DNA of 34,465 bases from Limimaricola cinnabarinus LL-001 (GTDB lineage: Bacteria; Pseudomonadota; Alphaproteobacteria; Rhodobacterales; Rhodobacteraceae). The translations under genes and the position numbers were made by a program. Every line of letters begins with the position of its first letter. The first letter of the stretch is position 1. The stretch is taken from positions 1 through 34,465 of the forward strand of contig NZ_BATB01000042.1 of the NCBI RefSeq assembly GCF_000466965.1. Direction: 5' to 3'. The notes under the pieces were generated by a model. It saw nothing but the letters and a program-made list of their open reading frames with translations. It ran no database searches and was not told the origin of the DNA. Shown here piece after piece: positions 24,675-34,048 of the stretch.

Positions 24675-26222
24675 TCAGTCCGTATAGGCCGCGATTTCGC
24701 CGCTGCGCAGGCGCCGCCCATAGGAGCGCAATTCCGCGCGCACGACCTTCATCAGGAAATAGAGGCCGAAGATGTTGACCACCGCCATGGCGAAGATCGC
24801 CGCATCGGAGAAGTCGATGACGGGGCCGAGATTGGCCGCCGCGCCGACCACCACGAAGGCGCAAAAGATGAGCTTGAACACCAGCTCCTTGGTCTTGCCC
24901 TCGCCGAACAGGTAGGTCCAGGCCTTCAGCCCGTAATAGGACCAGCTGATCATCGTCGAGAAGGCGAAGAGCACCACCGCCACCGCGAGCACGTAGGGAA
25001 ACCAGCTGATCCCTTCGGCGAAGGCCGCCGAGGTCAGCGCCACGCCGGTGTTGCCGTCGATCGTGGCGATCGCGGCTCCTGCCTCGTCGAGAACGAAGCG
25101 TCCCGTCTGCGGGTCCATGATGAGCTGGCCCGAGATGGTGATGACGAGCGCGGTCATGGTGCAGATCACCACCGTGTCGATCAGCGGCTCGAGCAGCGAG
25201 ACGAAGCCTTCGGTGATCGGCTCCTTGGTGCGCACCGCCGAATGGGCGATCGCGGCCGAACCCACGCCTGCTTCGTTCGAGAAGGCCGCGCGCTTGAAGC
25301 CCTGGATCAGCGCACCGACGAGACCGCCCGCGACGCCCAGACCGCTGAAGGCACCGGCGAAGATCTGGCCGAAGGCCCAGCCGATCTTGTCGTATTCGAC
25401 GATCAGGATGATCAGCGCCGCGCCGACATAGAGGATGCCCATGAAAGGCACGATCTTCTCGGTGACCCGCGCGATCGACTTGATGCCGCCGACGATGACG
25501 AGAAAGACCACGGAGGCGAAGACGAGGCCGGTGATCCAGCCCGGATAGTCGCCGACGATGCCCGAGATCTGCGCATGCGCCTGGTTGGCCTGGAACATGT
25601 TGCCGCCGCCCAGCGCGCCGAGGATGCAGAAGATCGAGAACAGCACCGCGAGGAAGCCGCCACCGGGCACGCCAAGCTCACGAAAACCCTTGGAGAGGTA
25701 ATACATCGGCCCGCCGGAGACGGTGCCGTCCTCGTATTCGTTGCGGTATTTCACGCCCAAGGTGCATTCGGTGAACTTCGACGCCATGCCCAAAAGCCCC
25801 GCGAGGATCATCCAGAAGGTCGCGCCCGGCCCGCCGATGCCGACGGCCACCGCGACGCCCGCGATGTTGCCAAGCCCCACCGTGCCCGACAGCGCCGTGG
25901 CGAGCGCCTGAAAATGGCTGACCTCGCCTGCGTCGTCGGGATCGGAGAAGTCGCCCTTCACCAGTCGGATCGAATGGCCGAAATAGCGGAACTGCACGAA
26001 GCCGAAATAGAGCGTGAACACGGTGGCCGCGATGACGAGCCACATCACGATCCACGGGAAATCCGTGCCGTAGAGCGGCGCGAAGATGAAGCTGACGAAG
26101 GGTCCCGTCACGTCCGCGAAGATTTCGTTGACGCGCGCATCGAGCGTCGAACCTTCTTGTGCGGCGGCGGGAACGGCGGTGAGCATGGCGGCGGCGAGCG
26201 CCGCGATCATGGTTTTGGTCAT
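24675..26222 (-). CDS. Alanine/glycine:cation symporter (AGCS family)
   Basis: This 515-residue membrane protein is of the AGCS family, which imports alanine or glycine with Na+ or H+. It begins with a cleavable-looking leader (AAMLTAVPAAAQEG), then about ten helices with family stretches ALSGTVGLGNIAGVAVAV, GTVSGGPMYYL, GALGGGNMFQANQ and KRAAFSNEAGVGSAAIAH. Two starts fit: ATG 26222 with AAAGGG six bases upstream, which I chose, and ATG 26237 overlapping the UspA stop. The UspA gene directly upstream forms an operon with it, an arrangement that often links stress proteins to transporters. A terminator-like hairpin follows. Confidence 0.93.
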   Translation of the reverse strand: MTKTMIAALAAAMLTAVPAAAQEGSTLDARVNEIFADVTGPFVSFIFAPLYGTDFPWIVMWLVIAATVFTLYFGFVQFRYFGHSIRLVKGDFSDPDDAGEVSHFQALATALSGTVGLGNIAGVAVAVGIGGPGATFWMILAGLLGMASKFTECTLGVKYRNEYEDGTVSGGPMYYLSKGFRELGVPGGGFLAVLFSIFCILGALGGGNMFQANQAHAQISGIVGDYPGWITGLVFASVVFLVIVGGIKSIARVTEKIVPFMGILYVGAALIILIVEYDKIGWAFGQIFAGAFSGLGVAGGLVGALIQGFKRAAFSNEAGVGSAAIAHSAVRTKEPITEGFVSLLEPLIDTVVICTMTALVITISGQLIMDPQTGRFVLDEAGAAIATIDGNTGVALTSAAFAEGISWFPYVLAVAVVLFAFSTMISWSYYGLKAWTYLFGEGKTKELVFKLIFCAFVVVGAAANLGPVIDFSDAAIFAMAVVNIFGLYFLMKVVRAELRSYGRRLRSGEIAAYTD

Positions 26223-26233
26223 CCGCGACCCTT

Positions 26234-26671
26234 TCATTGCACCACCGTGACCGGTACGTCGGCCCCCTTCACGAGGTTGAAGGTCGAGGAGCCGAAGATG
26301 CGGCTTGAAAAGCCGCCCTCCGAGGAGCGCGCCACGATAATCTGCGCGGCCTTCTGTTCCTTGGCGATGGCGTTGAGCGTATCGGCCACGTCGCCGTGGC
26401 GCACCTTTCCGGTGACGGTCAGCCCCAGCGCTTGCAGCTTCTTTACCGCCGGGTCGATCACGCGGGTCATCACCGTGCTGATCTCTTCCTCGCGGCGCTT
26501 GTGGCGCTGGGCGTTTTCCTCGGCGGAATGGAACGAAAAGGGGGACCATTCGATCACATAGGCGACTACGAGATCGCACTCCCCGATGAGCCGGGCCTGC
26601 GTGACGGCGAAATCGAGGGCGCGTTCCCCCGAGGCATGGCCGTCCAGTCCGACAACGAGCTTGGTTGTCAT
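26234..26671 (-). CDS. Universal stress protein (UspA family)
   Basis: This 145-residue single-domain Usp has VVGLDGHASGERALDFA at the N-terminus and IIVARSSEGG...FGSSTFNLVKGADVPVTVV at the C-terminus, matching the nucleotide-binding region of ATP-binding UspA proteins. It is probably cytoplasmic. The ATG at 26671 follows AAGGAGAGG. An extension to 26764 exists but has no better ribosome site. It is co-transcribed with the AGCS symporter, whose start lies within 12 nt, so a role in tuning that transporter under stress is possible (inference). Confidence 0.92.
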   Translation of the reverse strand: MTTKLVVGLDGHASGERALDFAVTQARLIGECDLVVAYVIEWSPFSFHSAEENAQRHKRREEEISTVMTRVIDPAVKKLQALGLTVTGKVRHGDVADTLNAIAKEQKAAQIIVARSSEGGFSSRIFGSSTFNLVKGADVPVTVVQ

Positions 26672-26982
26672 TGAGCCTCTCCTTGTCTTGCTCGGGCATG
26701 ACCTTGCACGGCACCATGGCTTTCGCCGGGTCGCCGCGACGGTCGGAAACACCCCTGTGATCATCTTAGAAGCGCGGATGCCAGATTGTCGTGGGTTTGT
26801 TTCGGCGCGAATGACGCCGAGAGGTGCAAATCGAGGCCGGCCCCGTAAGTCGGCTGGCCGCTGAACGGCCTGCGCTAGGGGCCAGAGCGGCGCGGGGCAG
26901 GGGGCCTTGGCGCGGCGTCAGATTGTCGATCGCCCGTCGCTGGTCTAACCCGGACATCATGAAGACCAAGGAGACTGGCCAG
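26672..26982. other. Divergent intergenic region UspA / LacI-type regulator
   Basis: This 311-bp stretch has no convincing gene. It must hold the promoters of the UspA-symporter operon and the regulator. The 10-mer CAGATTGTCG occurs twice (26783-26792 and 26919-26928), the second copy 55 nt before the regulator start, so it could be part of an autoregulatory site. Open frames crossing it look like GC-driven shadows. Confidence 0.35.
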
Positions 26983-28011
26983 ATGTCGCGACCGACCGTA
27001 CATGACGTAGCGCGCGTGGCCAAGGTCAGCCTGTCCACCGTCGACCGGGTCCTGAACGGGCGCGACGGGGTGCGGGCGACCACGCAGGAGCGGGTTCGCG
27101 CGGCGATGAAACAGCTCGGTTACGAGCGCGACCTGATGGCCGCGAACCTGTCGCGCAAGCGGATCTACGACATCCATTTCGTGATCCCCGACGGGCCGAA
27201 CAGCTTCATGCGCAACCTCGCGGCCGAGTTGGAAACGCATGCGCGGATCGCGCTGCGCGATCGCACCGAGATCACCGTCTCGCTGGTGCCGCCATTCGAT
27301 GGCCGGGCGCTCGCGGCGGCGCTACGCCGTGCGAAAGAGGCGGGGGTCGACGGGGTGGTGATGGTCGCCACGGAATCGGCCGAGGTCCGGCAGGCCGTCT
27401 CAGAACTGCGCGCTGCAGGTATTCAGGTGGTGACCTTGATCTCCGACCTCTCGGCCTCGGCACGTGCCCATTTCGTGGGTATCGACAACGTCTCGGCCGG
27501 GCGCACCGCCGCCGGGCTGCTGGGCCGGTTCTGCGCCGACCGGCGGGGCCGCATCGCGATCGTCGCCGGATCGATGCTGGTGCGCGATCACGTCGAACGC
27601 AGGCTCGGCTTCGAGCAGGTCATGCATGCGGAGTTTCCGGATCTGGATCTGCTGCCTCCCATTGAGGGCGGCGACGAGGCCGCTCGGGTCGAGGCACTTT
27701 TGAGCGACGTGCTTCGCAAACATGACGACATCATTGGCATCTACAGCCTTGGCGGCGGCAATCGCGGCCTGCGCGGTGCGCTTGACCGAGCGGGGGCTGT
27801 CCCGCGACCCATGGTGGTCGTGCATGAGTTGACCGATCAGTCCCGCGTGGCCTTGCAGGACGGGGTGTTCGACGCCGTGCTGCAACAGGACATCCACAGG
27901 GAGGTGGCGAGCGCGCTCGTCATCATTCGTAGCCTTATCGAAGCGGTGCCAATCGATGCGCGGACCGGACTGGTCCATATCGAAATCTTCCTGCGCGACA
28001 ACCTGCCCTGA
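26983..28011 (+). CDS. LacI-family transcriptional regulator (probable xylose-linked)
   Basis: This 342-residue regulator has an N-terminal LacI helix-turn-helix (TVHDVARVAKVSLSTVDRVL) with hinge region (about 1-60). A sugar-binding periplasmic-type effector domain follows (DGVVMVATES, FVGIDNVSAGRTAAGLLGRF, IYSLGGGNRGLRGAL). Length is typical of the family. I chose the ATG at 26983, which has AAGGAG nine bases upstream and places the DNA-binding helix at the very start. It precedes xylose isomerase on the same strand by 117 nt, which suggests control of pentose use, although no transporter or kinase gene is present in the window. Confidence 0.9.
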   Translation: MSRPTVHDVARVAKVSLSTVDRVLNGRDGVRATTQERVRAAMKQLGYERDLMAANLSRKRIYDIHFVIPDGPNSFMRNLAAELETHARIALRDRTEITVSLVPPFDGRALAAALRRAKEAGVDGVVMVATESAEVRQAVSELRAAGIQVVTLISDLSASARAHFVGIDNVSAGRTAAGLLGRFCADRRGRIAIVAGSMLVRDHVERRLGFEQVMHAEFPDLDLLPPIEGGDEAARVEALLSDVLRKHDDIIGIYSLGGGNRGLRGALDRAGAVPRPMVVVHELTDQSRVALQDGVFDAVLQQDIHREVASALVIIRSLIEAVPIDARTGLVHIEIFLRDNLP

Positions 28012-28128
28012 ACCGTACTTCCCATAGAGGAGGCTTTGCGCTTCGCCTTTCTTGATGTACGTTAGTCAGAAATGAAGGGCCGGATGCTGCACCGCAGGGC
28101 ATATCGGCAGGCGAGGAACGAGACCAGC

Positions 28129-29430
28129 ATGACAGATTTCTTCAAGGGCATTCCGGCAATCCGCCACGAAGGACCCGACAGCGACAACGACTTCGCGTTC
28201 CGCCACTACGCCCCGGAGGAGGTGGTGATGGGCAAGCCGATGAAGGAGCATCTGCGCTTCTCGGTCGCCTATTGGCACAGCTTCGCCTGGGAGGGTGGCG
28301 ATCCCTTCGGTGGGCAGACCTTCGATCGGCCTTGGTTCGGTGAGGGGATGGAGAAGGCCAAGCTCAAGGCCGATGTCGCCTTCGAGATGTTCGAGATCCT
28401 CGGCGCGCCTTATTTCTGCTTCCACGACGTCGATGCGCGGCCCGAAGGCGCGAGCTTCGCCGAGAACACCCGCAACCTGCGCGAGATCACCGACTACTTT
28501 CAGGGCAAGATGGAAACCACGGGGACCAAGCTCCTGTGGGGCACGGCGAACCTTTTTTCGCACCGGCGCTACATGTCAGGCGCGGCCACCAACCCCGACC
28601 CGGATGTCTATGCCTTTGCCGCCGCGACGGTGAAATCCTGCATCGACGCCACGCACCAGCTTGGCGGCGAGAACTACGTGCTTTGGGGTGGGCGAGAGGG
28701 CTACGAGACGCTGCTCAACACCGACATGGGGCGCGAGCGGCAACAGGCGGGGCGCTTCCTGACGCAGGCCGTGGAGTACGCCCGCAAGATCGGATTCAAC
28801 GGCACCATCCTGATCGAGCCCAAGCCGCAGGAGCCGACCAAGCACCAATACGACTACGACGTCGCGACGGTCTACGGCTTCCTCAAGGATTTCGGGCTGG
28901 AAAAGGAAGTGAAGGTCAACATCGAGCAGGGCCATGCGATCCTCGCCGGTCACAGCTTCGAGCACGAACTGGCGCTGGCGCGCGAGCTTGGCATCTTCGG
29001 CTCGATCGACATGAACCGCAACGATTACCAGTCGGGCTGGGACACCGACCAGTTTCCCAACAACGTGCCTGAGATGGCGCTGGCCTATTACGAAGTGCTG
29101 CGCGCGGGCGGCTTCACCACTGGCGGCACCAATTTCGACAGCAAGCTGCGGCGCCAGTCGCTGGACCCGGAGGACCTGATCCTCGCCCATGTCGGCGGCA
29201 TGGACGCCTGTGCGGCGGGCTTCAAGGCGGCGGCGAGGATGCTGGAGGACGGCAAGCTCGAGGCCGCACGCGACACGCGCTACGCGGGCTGGGATGGCCC
29301 CGAGGCCAAGGCCATGCTGGCGGGCGGCTTTGAGCAGATCGCCGCGCGGGTCGAGGGGGAAGGGATCAACCCCGAACCGCGCTCGGGGCGGCAGGAGCGG
29401 CTCGAAAACCTCGTGAACCGCTACGTGTAA
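28129..29430 (+). CDS. xylA: Xylose isomerase
   Basis: This 433-residue class II xylose isomerase interconverts D-xylose and D-xylulose in the cytoplasm. The catalytic [11 protein letters not shown] segment supplies His and Asp. The metal ligands are visible in [37 protein letters not shown] and NFDSKLRR. Length matches the E. coli enzyme (440). The ATG at 28129 (MTDFFKGI) is preferred over the longer frame from 28072 because family proteins start at this point. The LacI-type regulator lies upstream. A perfect GC-rich palindrome just after the stop should terminate the transcript. xylB and transporter genes must lie elsewhere. Confidence 0.96.
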   Translation: MTDFFKGIPAIRHEGPDSDNDFAFRHYAPEEVVMGKPMKEHLRFSVAYWHSFAWEGGDPFGGQTFDRPWFGEGMEKAKLKADVAFEMFEILGAPYFCFHDVDARPEGASFAENTRNLREITDYFQGKMETTGTKLLWGTANLFSHRRYMSGAATNPDPDVYAFAAATVKSCIDATHQLGGENYVLWGGREGYETLLNTDMGRERQQAGRFLTQAVEYARKIGFNGTILIEPKPQEPTKHQYDYDVATVYGFLKDFGLEKEVKVNIEQGHAILAGHSFEHELALARELGIFGSIDMNRNDYQSGWDTDQFPNNVPEMALAYYEVLRAGGFTTGGTNFDSKLRRQSLDPEDLILAHVGGMDACAAGFKAAARMLEDGKLEAARDTRYAGWDGPEAKAMLAGGFEQIAARVEGEGINPEPRSGRQERLENLVNRYV

Positions 29431-29678
29431 GAGGCAATGGCGGCCCCGCGCGGGGCCGCCACCTTCCGGTCGGAACGGGCTGTCGTATCGCTGCGGGTCT
29501 GGACGGAGTTTTGATAGCTGGTGTCTAGCGCCCATCGCATGGTCGGCGCATGAGGCTCGGTGGCGGCGACGTTGTAGCCGCCCGAATAGACATAGGCGAT
29601 GCCGCCCAAGGCAGCGATGCCGACGGTGCCGATGCTTCCGATCAGCACGCCGAGCGCGATGTTCTTCGACTTCGACAT
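29421..29678 (-). pseudogene. Truncated membrane-anchored cytochrome c (N-terminus only)
   Basis: This 85-residue frame starts with a membrane anchor (IALGVLIGSIGTVGIAALGGIAYVY) followed by SGGYNVAATEPHAPTMRWALDTSYQNSV. That is the characteristic N-terminus of membrane-bound monohaem cytochromes c (YNVAA.xPH..TRW...T..RSV). The CxxCH haem domain expected next is missing. Instead the frame runs through the xylA terminator palindrome and overlaps the xylA end by 10 nt, so the last ~25 residues look like read-through of unrelated sequence. A good ribosome site (AGGGAGACAGACC) and the ATG at 29678 remain. It follows copA by 71 nt. A deletion joined this gene start to the xylA 3' flank, and the small membrane peptide could still be made. 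Confidence 0.65.
29438..29461. terminator. Perfect GC palindrome after xylA
   Basis: This 24-bp perfect palindrome centred at 29449/29450 (arms TGGCGGCCCCGC and GCGGGGCCGCCA) starts 8 nt after the xylA stop. It should fold as a strong hairpin without a T-run. It lies inside the frame of the truncated cytochrome c on the other strand. Confidence 0.65.
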
Positions 29679-29749
29679 GGTCTGTCTCCCTATCTTTCGA
29701 ACTCAACCAGAAGCGGGGCGGCGGGTTCGGTGCCGCCCCGCACTTCGTG

Positions 29750-32098
29750 TCACCCGTCGAACCCCACCCGGGCAGCGCGCAGCCTCAGCGCATTGCCGAT
29801 CACCGAGACCGAGGACAGGCTCATTGCGGCGGCCGCGATCACCGGCGACAGCAGCAGCCCGGTGAAGGGGTAGAGCAGGCCGGCCGCGACGGGCACGCCG
29901 AGGCCGTTGTAGAGGAAGGCGAAAGCGAGATTCTGCTTGATGTTGCGCACCGTGGCGCGGCTGAGCCGGCGCGCGGTGACCAGCGCCGTCAGGTCGCCGC
30001 GCACCAGCGTGACGCCGGCGCTCTCCACCGCGACATCGGCGCCGGTGCCCATGGCGATGCCGACATCCGCGGCGGCAAGGGCAGGGGCATCGTTCACCCC
30101 GTCACCGGCCATCGCCACCGTCCGGCCCTCCGACTGCAATTTGCGGATCGCCGCCTGCTTGTCGGCGGGCAGCACCTCAGCGATCACCTCGTCGATGCCA
30201 AGATCCTCGGCCACGGCGCGGGCCGTCACCTCGTTGTCGCCGGTCAGCATGACAATGCGCAGGCCCTCCTCATGCAGCGCCGCGATGGCCTTGGACGTCG
30301 TCTCCTTGATCCGGTCGGCCACAGCGACCAGCCCGGCGGCGCGTCCGTCCACCGCCACGAGGATGGCCGTCTGCCCCTTGCGCCGCGCGGCATCGGCCCG
30401 CTCGGACAGAGCAGCGGTGTCGGCGCCCGAATCCTGCATCATCGCGACGTTGCCGATCGCCACGCCGCGGCCCGCGACGCGGCCCGAGATGCCCTTGCCG
30501 GTGGTGCTGTCGAAGTCCTCGACCTCGGGCAGGGCGATGCCGCGCTCCTTCGCGCCCTCCACGATGGCACGCGCCAGCGGATGCTCGGACTGCGCCTCCA
30601 GCGCTGCAACGAGGCCCAGAAGCTCGTCCTCGCCCATGCCTTCGGCCACCACCTCGACCAGAGCAGGACGGCCTTCGGTCAGCGTGCCGGTCTTGTCCAC
30701 GACCAGCGTGTCAACGGCGGCGAAACGTTCGAGCGCGGCGGCGTTCTTGATCAGCACGCCGTGCCCCGCGCCCTTGCCGACGCCCACCATGATCGACATC
30801 GGTGTGGCGAGACCGAGCGCACAAGGACAGGCGATGATCAGCACCGAGACGGCGGAGACCAGCGCGAAGGCCATCGCCGGGTCGGGGCCGAAGATGCTCC
30901 AGACCACGAAGGCGAGGATGGCCACACCGACCACCGCCGGAACGAAGTAACCCGAGACCTTGTCGGCGAGCTTCTGGATCGGTGCCTGGCTGCGCTGCGC
31001 CTCGGCGACCATGGCGACGATGCGGTTGAGCATGGTGTCGGCGCCGACGCGCTGCGCCTCCATCACGAAGCTGCCGGTCTGGTTGATCGCCCCGCCGGTG
31101 ACCGGATCGCCCTCGGCCTTCTCGACCGGGATCGGCTCGCCCGTAATCATGCTCTCGTCGATGGTCGAGCGGCCCTCAAGCACCACGCCGTCCACCGGCA
31201 CGCTCTCTCCCGGGCGCACGCGCAGCCGGTCGTTTGAGCGCAGCATGTCGAGCGGTACGTCGCGCTCGCCACGCTCGTCCACCAGCCGTGCCGTTTTGGG
31301 GGCGAGATCGAGCAGCGCGCGGATTGCGCCCCCGGTGCGTTCGCGCGCGCGCAGTTCCAGAAGCTGGCCCAACAGCACCAGCGTGACGATCACCGCCGCC
31401 GCCTCGAAATAGACGCCGACCTCGCCCTCGTGGCCGCGGAACTGCGGCGGAAATATCTGTGGCACTACTGTGGCCACGACCGAGTAGACATAGGCCACGC
31501 CGACCCCGAGCGCGATCAGCGTGAACATGTTGAGGTTGCGGCTGCGGACCGAGGCCCAGCCACGCTCGAAAAAGGGCAGGGCACACCACAGCACCACCGG
31601 TGTCGCGAGGATCAGCTCGATCCAGTCGAGCATCGGGGCGGAGATGATAGCAAAGGCGTGTGGCGCGAAATGCCGGCCCATCGCGATGACCGCGAGCGGC
31701 ACGGTCAGCACCGCGCCAAGAACGAAGCGGCGGCGGAAGTCGATGTATTCCTCGCTCGGGCCCTCGGTCATCGGAATGCCCTTGGGCTCCAGCGCCATGC
31801 CGCAGATCGGACAGGAGCCCGGACCGACCTGTTCGATCTCGGGGTGCATCGGGCAGGTGTAGATCTGGTCCGCGCGCTCGGGCGGTGCGGCCTTCAGCGA
31901 GGGATCGAGAAAGACCTCGGGCCGGGTATCGAACTTTTCGCGGCACTTGGCCGAGCAGAAGTAGAAGGTCTCCCCCTCGTGCTCCGAGACATGCTTGGCG
32001 GTTTCGACATCGACGCTCATGCCGCAGACCGGATCGGTCGCGGTGCGATCGCCGGGAAGGGGATGATGATGCGCATGCGCATGACTGGTGTGGTCCAT
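29750..32098 (-). CDS. copA: Copper-exporting P1B-type ATPase with YHS and heavy-metal-binding N-terminus
   Basis: This 782-residue P-type ATPase has a His-rich start (HAHAHHH), a YHS domain (about 21-66, DPVCGM..FCSAKC) and a short heavy-metal-binding domain (about 79-105, [22 protein letters not shown]). The ATPase core has the intramembrane CPC motif (424-426), phosphorylation site DKTGT (Asp468) and [11 protein letters not shown] with these N-terminal domains indicates Cu(I) export. The ATG at 32098 follows AAGGAG. It is divergent from a CsoR-type repressor, with two CsoR-like operators between them, so copper-induced expression is expected. The truncated cytochrome c lies downstream on the same strand. 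Confidence 0.94.
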   Translation of the reverse strand: MDHTSHAHAHHHPLPGDRTATDPVCGMSVDVETAKHVSEHEGETFYFCSAKCREKFDTRPEVFLDPSLKAAPPERADQIYTCPMHPEIEQVGPGSCPICGMALEPKGIPMTEGPSEEYIDFRRRFVLGAVLTVPLAVIAMGRHFAPHAFAIISAPMLDWIELILATPVVLWCALPFFERGWASVRSRNLNMFTLIALGVGVAYVYSVVATVVPQIFPPQFRGHEGEVGVYFEAAAVIVTLVLLGQLLELRARERTGGAIRALLDLAPKTARLVDERGERDVPLDMLRSNDRLRVRPGESVPVDGVVLEGRSTIDESMITGEPIPVEKAEGDPVTGGAINQTGSFVMEAQRVGADTMLNRIVAMVAEAQRSQAPIQKLADKVSGYFVPAVVGVAILAFVVWSIFGPDPAMAFALVSAVSVLIIACPCALGLATPMSIMVGVGKGAGHGVLIKNAAALERFAAVDTLVVDKTGTLTEGRPALVEVVAEGMGEDELLGLVAALEAQSEHPLARAIVEGAKERGIALPEVEDFDSTTGKGISGRVAGRGVAIGNVAMMQDSGADTAALSERADAARRKGQTAILVAVDGRAAGLVAVADRIKETTSKAIAALHEEGLRIVMLTGDNEVTARAVAEDLGIDEVIAEVLPADKQAAIRKLQSEGRTVAMAGDGVNDAPALAAADVGIAMGTGADVAVESAGVTLVRGDLTALVTARRLSRATVRNIKQNLAFAFLYNGLGVPVAAGLLYPFTGLLLSPVIAAAAMSLSSVSVIGNALRLRAARVGFDG

Positions 32099-32149
32099 GG
32101 CAAGTCTCCTTGCTGCGGAGGCGCCGACTCGGCGCCTCGATGCCGTATC

Positions 32150-32166
32150 ATACCCCCGTAGGGTAT
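32150..32166. promoter_or_regulatory. CsoR-type operator 1
   Basis: ATACCC-CCGTA-GGGTAT is a 17-bp inverted repeat of the C-rich/G-rich form bound by CsoR-type copper repressors. It lies 52 nt upstream of copA. Confidence 0.75.
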
Positions 32167-32176
32167 ATGCACCAAG

Positions 32177-32193
32177 ATACCCGTGTAGGGTAT
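32177..32193. promoter_or_regulatory. CsoR-type operator 2
   Basis: ATACCC-GTGTA-GGGTAT has arms identical to operator 1, offset by 27 bp, and lies 51 nt upstream of csoR. The pair sits symmetrically between the divergent starts, consistent with joint repression of both genes. Confidence 0.75.
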
Positions 32194-32243
32194 GGTGGGA
32201 ACCCTCGTTCGGGCGTATGGTTCCGAAGCCGGAGGCGAATGAC

Positions 32244-32522
32244 ATGCAAGAAAAGAAGAACAAGACGGCGATTCAGAAGCGGCTGGCTCGGCTCGGAGGC
32301 CAGATCAGGGGCGTCTTGCGGATGGTCGAGGAAGACCGCTACTGCGTCGATGTGCTGATGCAGACAGCCGCCGTGCGCTCGGCGCTCAAGGTGGTGGAAC
32401 GGCTCCTGATCGAGGACCACGCCAACCACTGCATGGAAGGGGCGATCCTGTCGGGCGACGCCGATGAGCAGCGCACCAAATTCCGCGAGATGGTCGCCCT
32501 GCTCGAGAAGGCGAGGGATTGA
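32244..32522 (+). CDS. csoR: CsoR-family copper-sensing repressor
   Basis: This 92-residue all-helical repressor is of the CsoR/RcnR/FrmR family. The metal ligands are Cys34, His59 and Cys63, with exactly the Cys-25-His-4-Cys spacing of copper-sensing CsoR. FrmR-type formaldehyde sensors lack the second Cys. The ATG at 32244 has GGAGG eight bases upstream. Long upstream frame extensions cross the operators and are not real. Its position, divergent from copA with twin inverted repeats between them, makes it the likely copper-responsive repressor of both. Confidence 0.93.
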   Translation: MQEKKNKTAIQKRLARLGGQIRGVLRMVEEDRYCVDVLMQTAAVRSALKVVERLLIEDHANHCMEGAILSGDADEQRTKFREMVALLEKARD

Positions 32523-32559
32523 TCGGGAATGGATCTGTCCCGATCCTCATTGAGCCCTC

Positions 32560-32658
32560 ATGATCCAGACTATCTTGCTCTCGATCCTCGTCGTTGCGAT
32601 CTGCACCGCGATCCACCACGGGACCCTCAAGACGGCACCCCTGACCGAAGGTGGCTGA
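32560..32658 (+). pseudogene. Possible 32-residue membrane peptide or gene remnant
   Basis: The frame MIQTILLSILVVAICTAIHH... begins with one hydrophobic helix that resembles the start of small ion-channel/transporter proteins, then stops after 32 residues. It lies 37 nt after csoR with no clear ribosome site. It may be a remnant of a membrane protein gene or a genuine small protein. The remaining intergenic sequence to 32774 shows nothing recognisable. Confidence 0.3.
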
Positions 32659-32774
32659 CTGGTTCGTGTGTGGCGCCGGAGCAAGTTCCCACGTCTTATG
32701 GAGTCGAGTGGTGAACCAATGGAGCCGGGCAGACTTTCAGTTATGTTGACCGGCTGAGAATTGAGGCGAATGGC

Positions 32775-33395
32775 ATGCAAAGACGACAGTTTCTGACACG
32801 GGTCGCGGGGTTCGGCGTGGCGAGCGCATGGCTTCCCGGATCGGCATGGGCGCATTCCAGCCAAGAGTTGCCCGAGAAGTTTCTGCCGCGCGAAGTGGAG
32901 ATCGCACCGGGTATCGCCCCGGGGGAAATCCACGTGATGCCGGACGAGTTTGCGCTCTACTGGACGCTTCCGGAGGGCAGGGCCATTCGCTACAGCGTCG
33001 GCGTCGGGCGCGACGACCTCTACCATGCTGGCCGCTATGTCGTGCAGATGAAGAAGGAATGGCCAAGCTGGAAGCCGACGCCGGCTATGGTGAAGCGGGA
33101 GCCTGAAAAATACGAGAAATATGAGAAAGACGGGATGCCCGGCGGGATCGACAATCCGCTCGGCGCGCGGGCGCTCTATCTCTTCGTCGACGGACGCGAC
33201 ACCTATCTGCGCATCCATGGTACCAATCAGCCTTCGACTATCGGACGAGCGGTCTCAAACGGCTGCGCGCGGCTTGTGAACGACCACATCATCGAGCTCT
33301 ACGAAAAGGTGCCTATGGGCACGACGGTCTATCTCTATCCGAAGGCGGGAAATTCTTATAATCCAGACCAGCATGGGATGGACCACCATGGTTGA
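32775..33395 (+). CDS. L,D-transpeptidase (YkuD family)
   Basis: This 206-residue exported enzyme has a twin-arginine-like leader (MQRRQFLTRV) and the YkuD active-site signature: HGT (148-150) and SNGCAR with catalytic Cys164. L,D-transpeptidases crosslink peptidoglycan or attach proteins to it in the periplasm. The sequence NPLGARALYLF before the signature is typical. The C-terminus is His-rich (DQHGMDHHG), unusual for the family and reminiscent of a metal-binding tail, in keeping with the copper locus around it. The ATG at 32775 follows GAGGCG. It converges on the Sco-like gene. Its link to copper is inference. Confidence 0.92.
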   Translation: MQRRQFLTRVAGFGVASAWLPGSAWAHSSQELPEKFLPREVEIAPGIAPGEIHVMPDEFALYWTLPEGRAIRYSVGVGRDDLYHAGRYVVQMKKEWPSWKPTPAMVKREPEKYEKYEKDGMPGGIDNPLGARALYLFVDGRDTYLRIHGTNQPSTIGRAVSNGCARLVNDHIIELYEKVPMGTTVYLYPKAGNSYNPDQHGMDHHG

Positions 33396-33433
33396 GTGAT
33401 CCTGGGTTCCGGTGCGCGCAGGCGCGGCCGTGG

Positions 33434-34048
33434 TCATCGGAACCACCCCCTAACCCAGTCGAGCAGGCCGTCGGGCTCGGGATGCGGATGCGCGTTTGTC
33501 AGACCATTGATATGCATGAGAAGGTTGAGCGGCGCGAAGCCGGCGCCGTGGAAGATGGCGACATGCCGCCCCTCCCGGTCGAAGAGGTGAAGCATCGGGT
33601 TGTCTCCATTTCGTGTGGATCGGGAGGCGAGTTCTGCCTCGAGGTCTTCGAGCGCACCACTTGGCGCCGCGACCGACCAGTTCCCGGCGTCGACGGTGTC
33701 GATACCGTCCGGTTCCTCGGCGATCGTGATGAAGCGGACCATCTCGCGCATCGGGCTCGCGTTGAGCAATGTTACCGTCTGCAAAAATCGATCATGCTGC
33801 GCCCGGCAGGGCTCGAGGCAGGGGCTCGAGCGGACGTGCACGGCCACGACCTGTCCCGCGAGGTCCGCGAAATCGAGCGGCTGACCATCCGCGCCGATGA
33901 GGTCCAGATCAGGCGCGGGGCCGGAGATCGCCTCGAATGCAGGCTCCTTCAGGGCGGTGACCTCGTCGAGCCGTTCGCCCGGGTGATCGGCCAGCGCCGG
34001 GATACCGAGCAGGGCCATGATCATGGCGATGGGAGCGAGCCGCCGCAT
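33434..34048 (-). CDS. Exported Sco1/SenC-like thioredoxin-fold protein
   Basis: This 204-residue protein has a signal peptide (APIAMIMALLGIPALADH) and a thioredoxin-like fold. The CxxxC motif PCLEPC lies in VVAVHVRSSPCLEPCRAQH, as in Sco proteins that deliver copper to cytochrome oxidase or act as thiol reductases. The spacing and the DREGRHVAIFHGAGFAPLNLL tail fit Sco relatives, but the usual downstream copper-binding His context is less clear, so it may be a redox partner rather than a copper carrier. The ATG at 34048 overlaps the stop of the upstream Sco gene (TGATG), so the two are translated together. A TTG at 34051 is not preferred. Confidence 0.8.
   Translation of the reverse strand: MRRLAPIAMIMALLGIPALADHPGERLDEVTALKEPAFEAISGPAPDLDLIGADGQPLDFADLAGQVVAVHVRSSPCLEPCRAQHDRFLQTVTLLNASPMREMVRFITIAEEPDGIDTVDAGNWSVAAPSGALEDLEAELASRSTRNGDNPMLHLFDREGRHVAIFHGAGFAPLNLLMHINGLTNAHPHPEPDGLLDWVRGWFR

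Noticed and set aside
28060-28080. Possible xylose-operator dyad TTTCTTGA...TCAGAAA upstream of xylA
   Set aside because: The arms do not pair without an insertion, and I see no second copy to support it.
29431-32774. Recent mobile-element insertion as cause of the truncated genes
   Set aside because: No transposase fragment, terminal inverted repeats or target duplication is visible around the truncated cytochrome c or the short frame after csoR.
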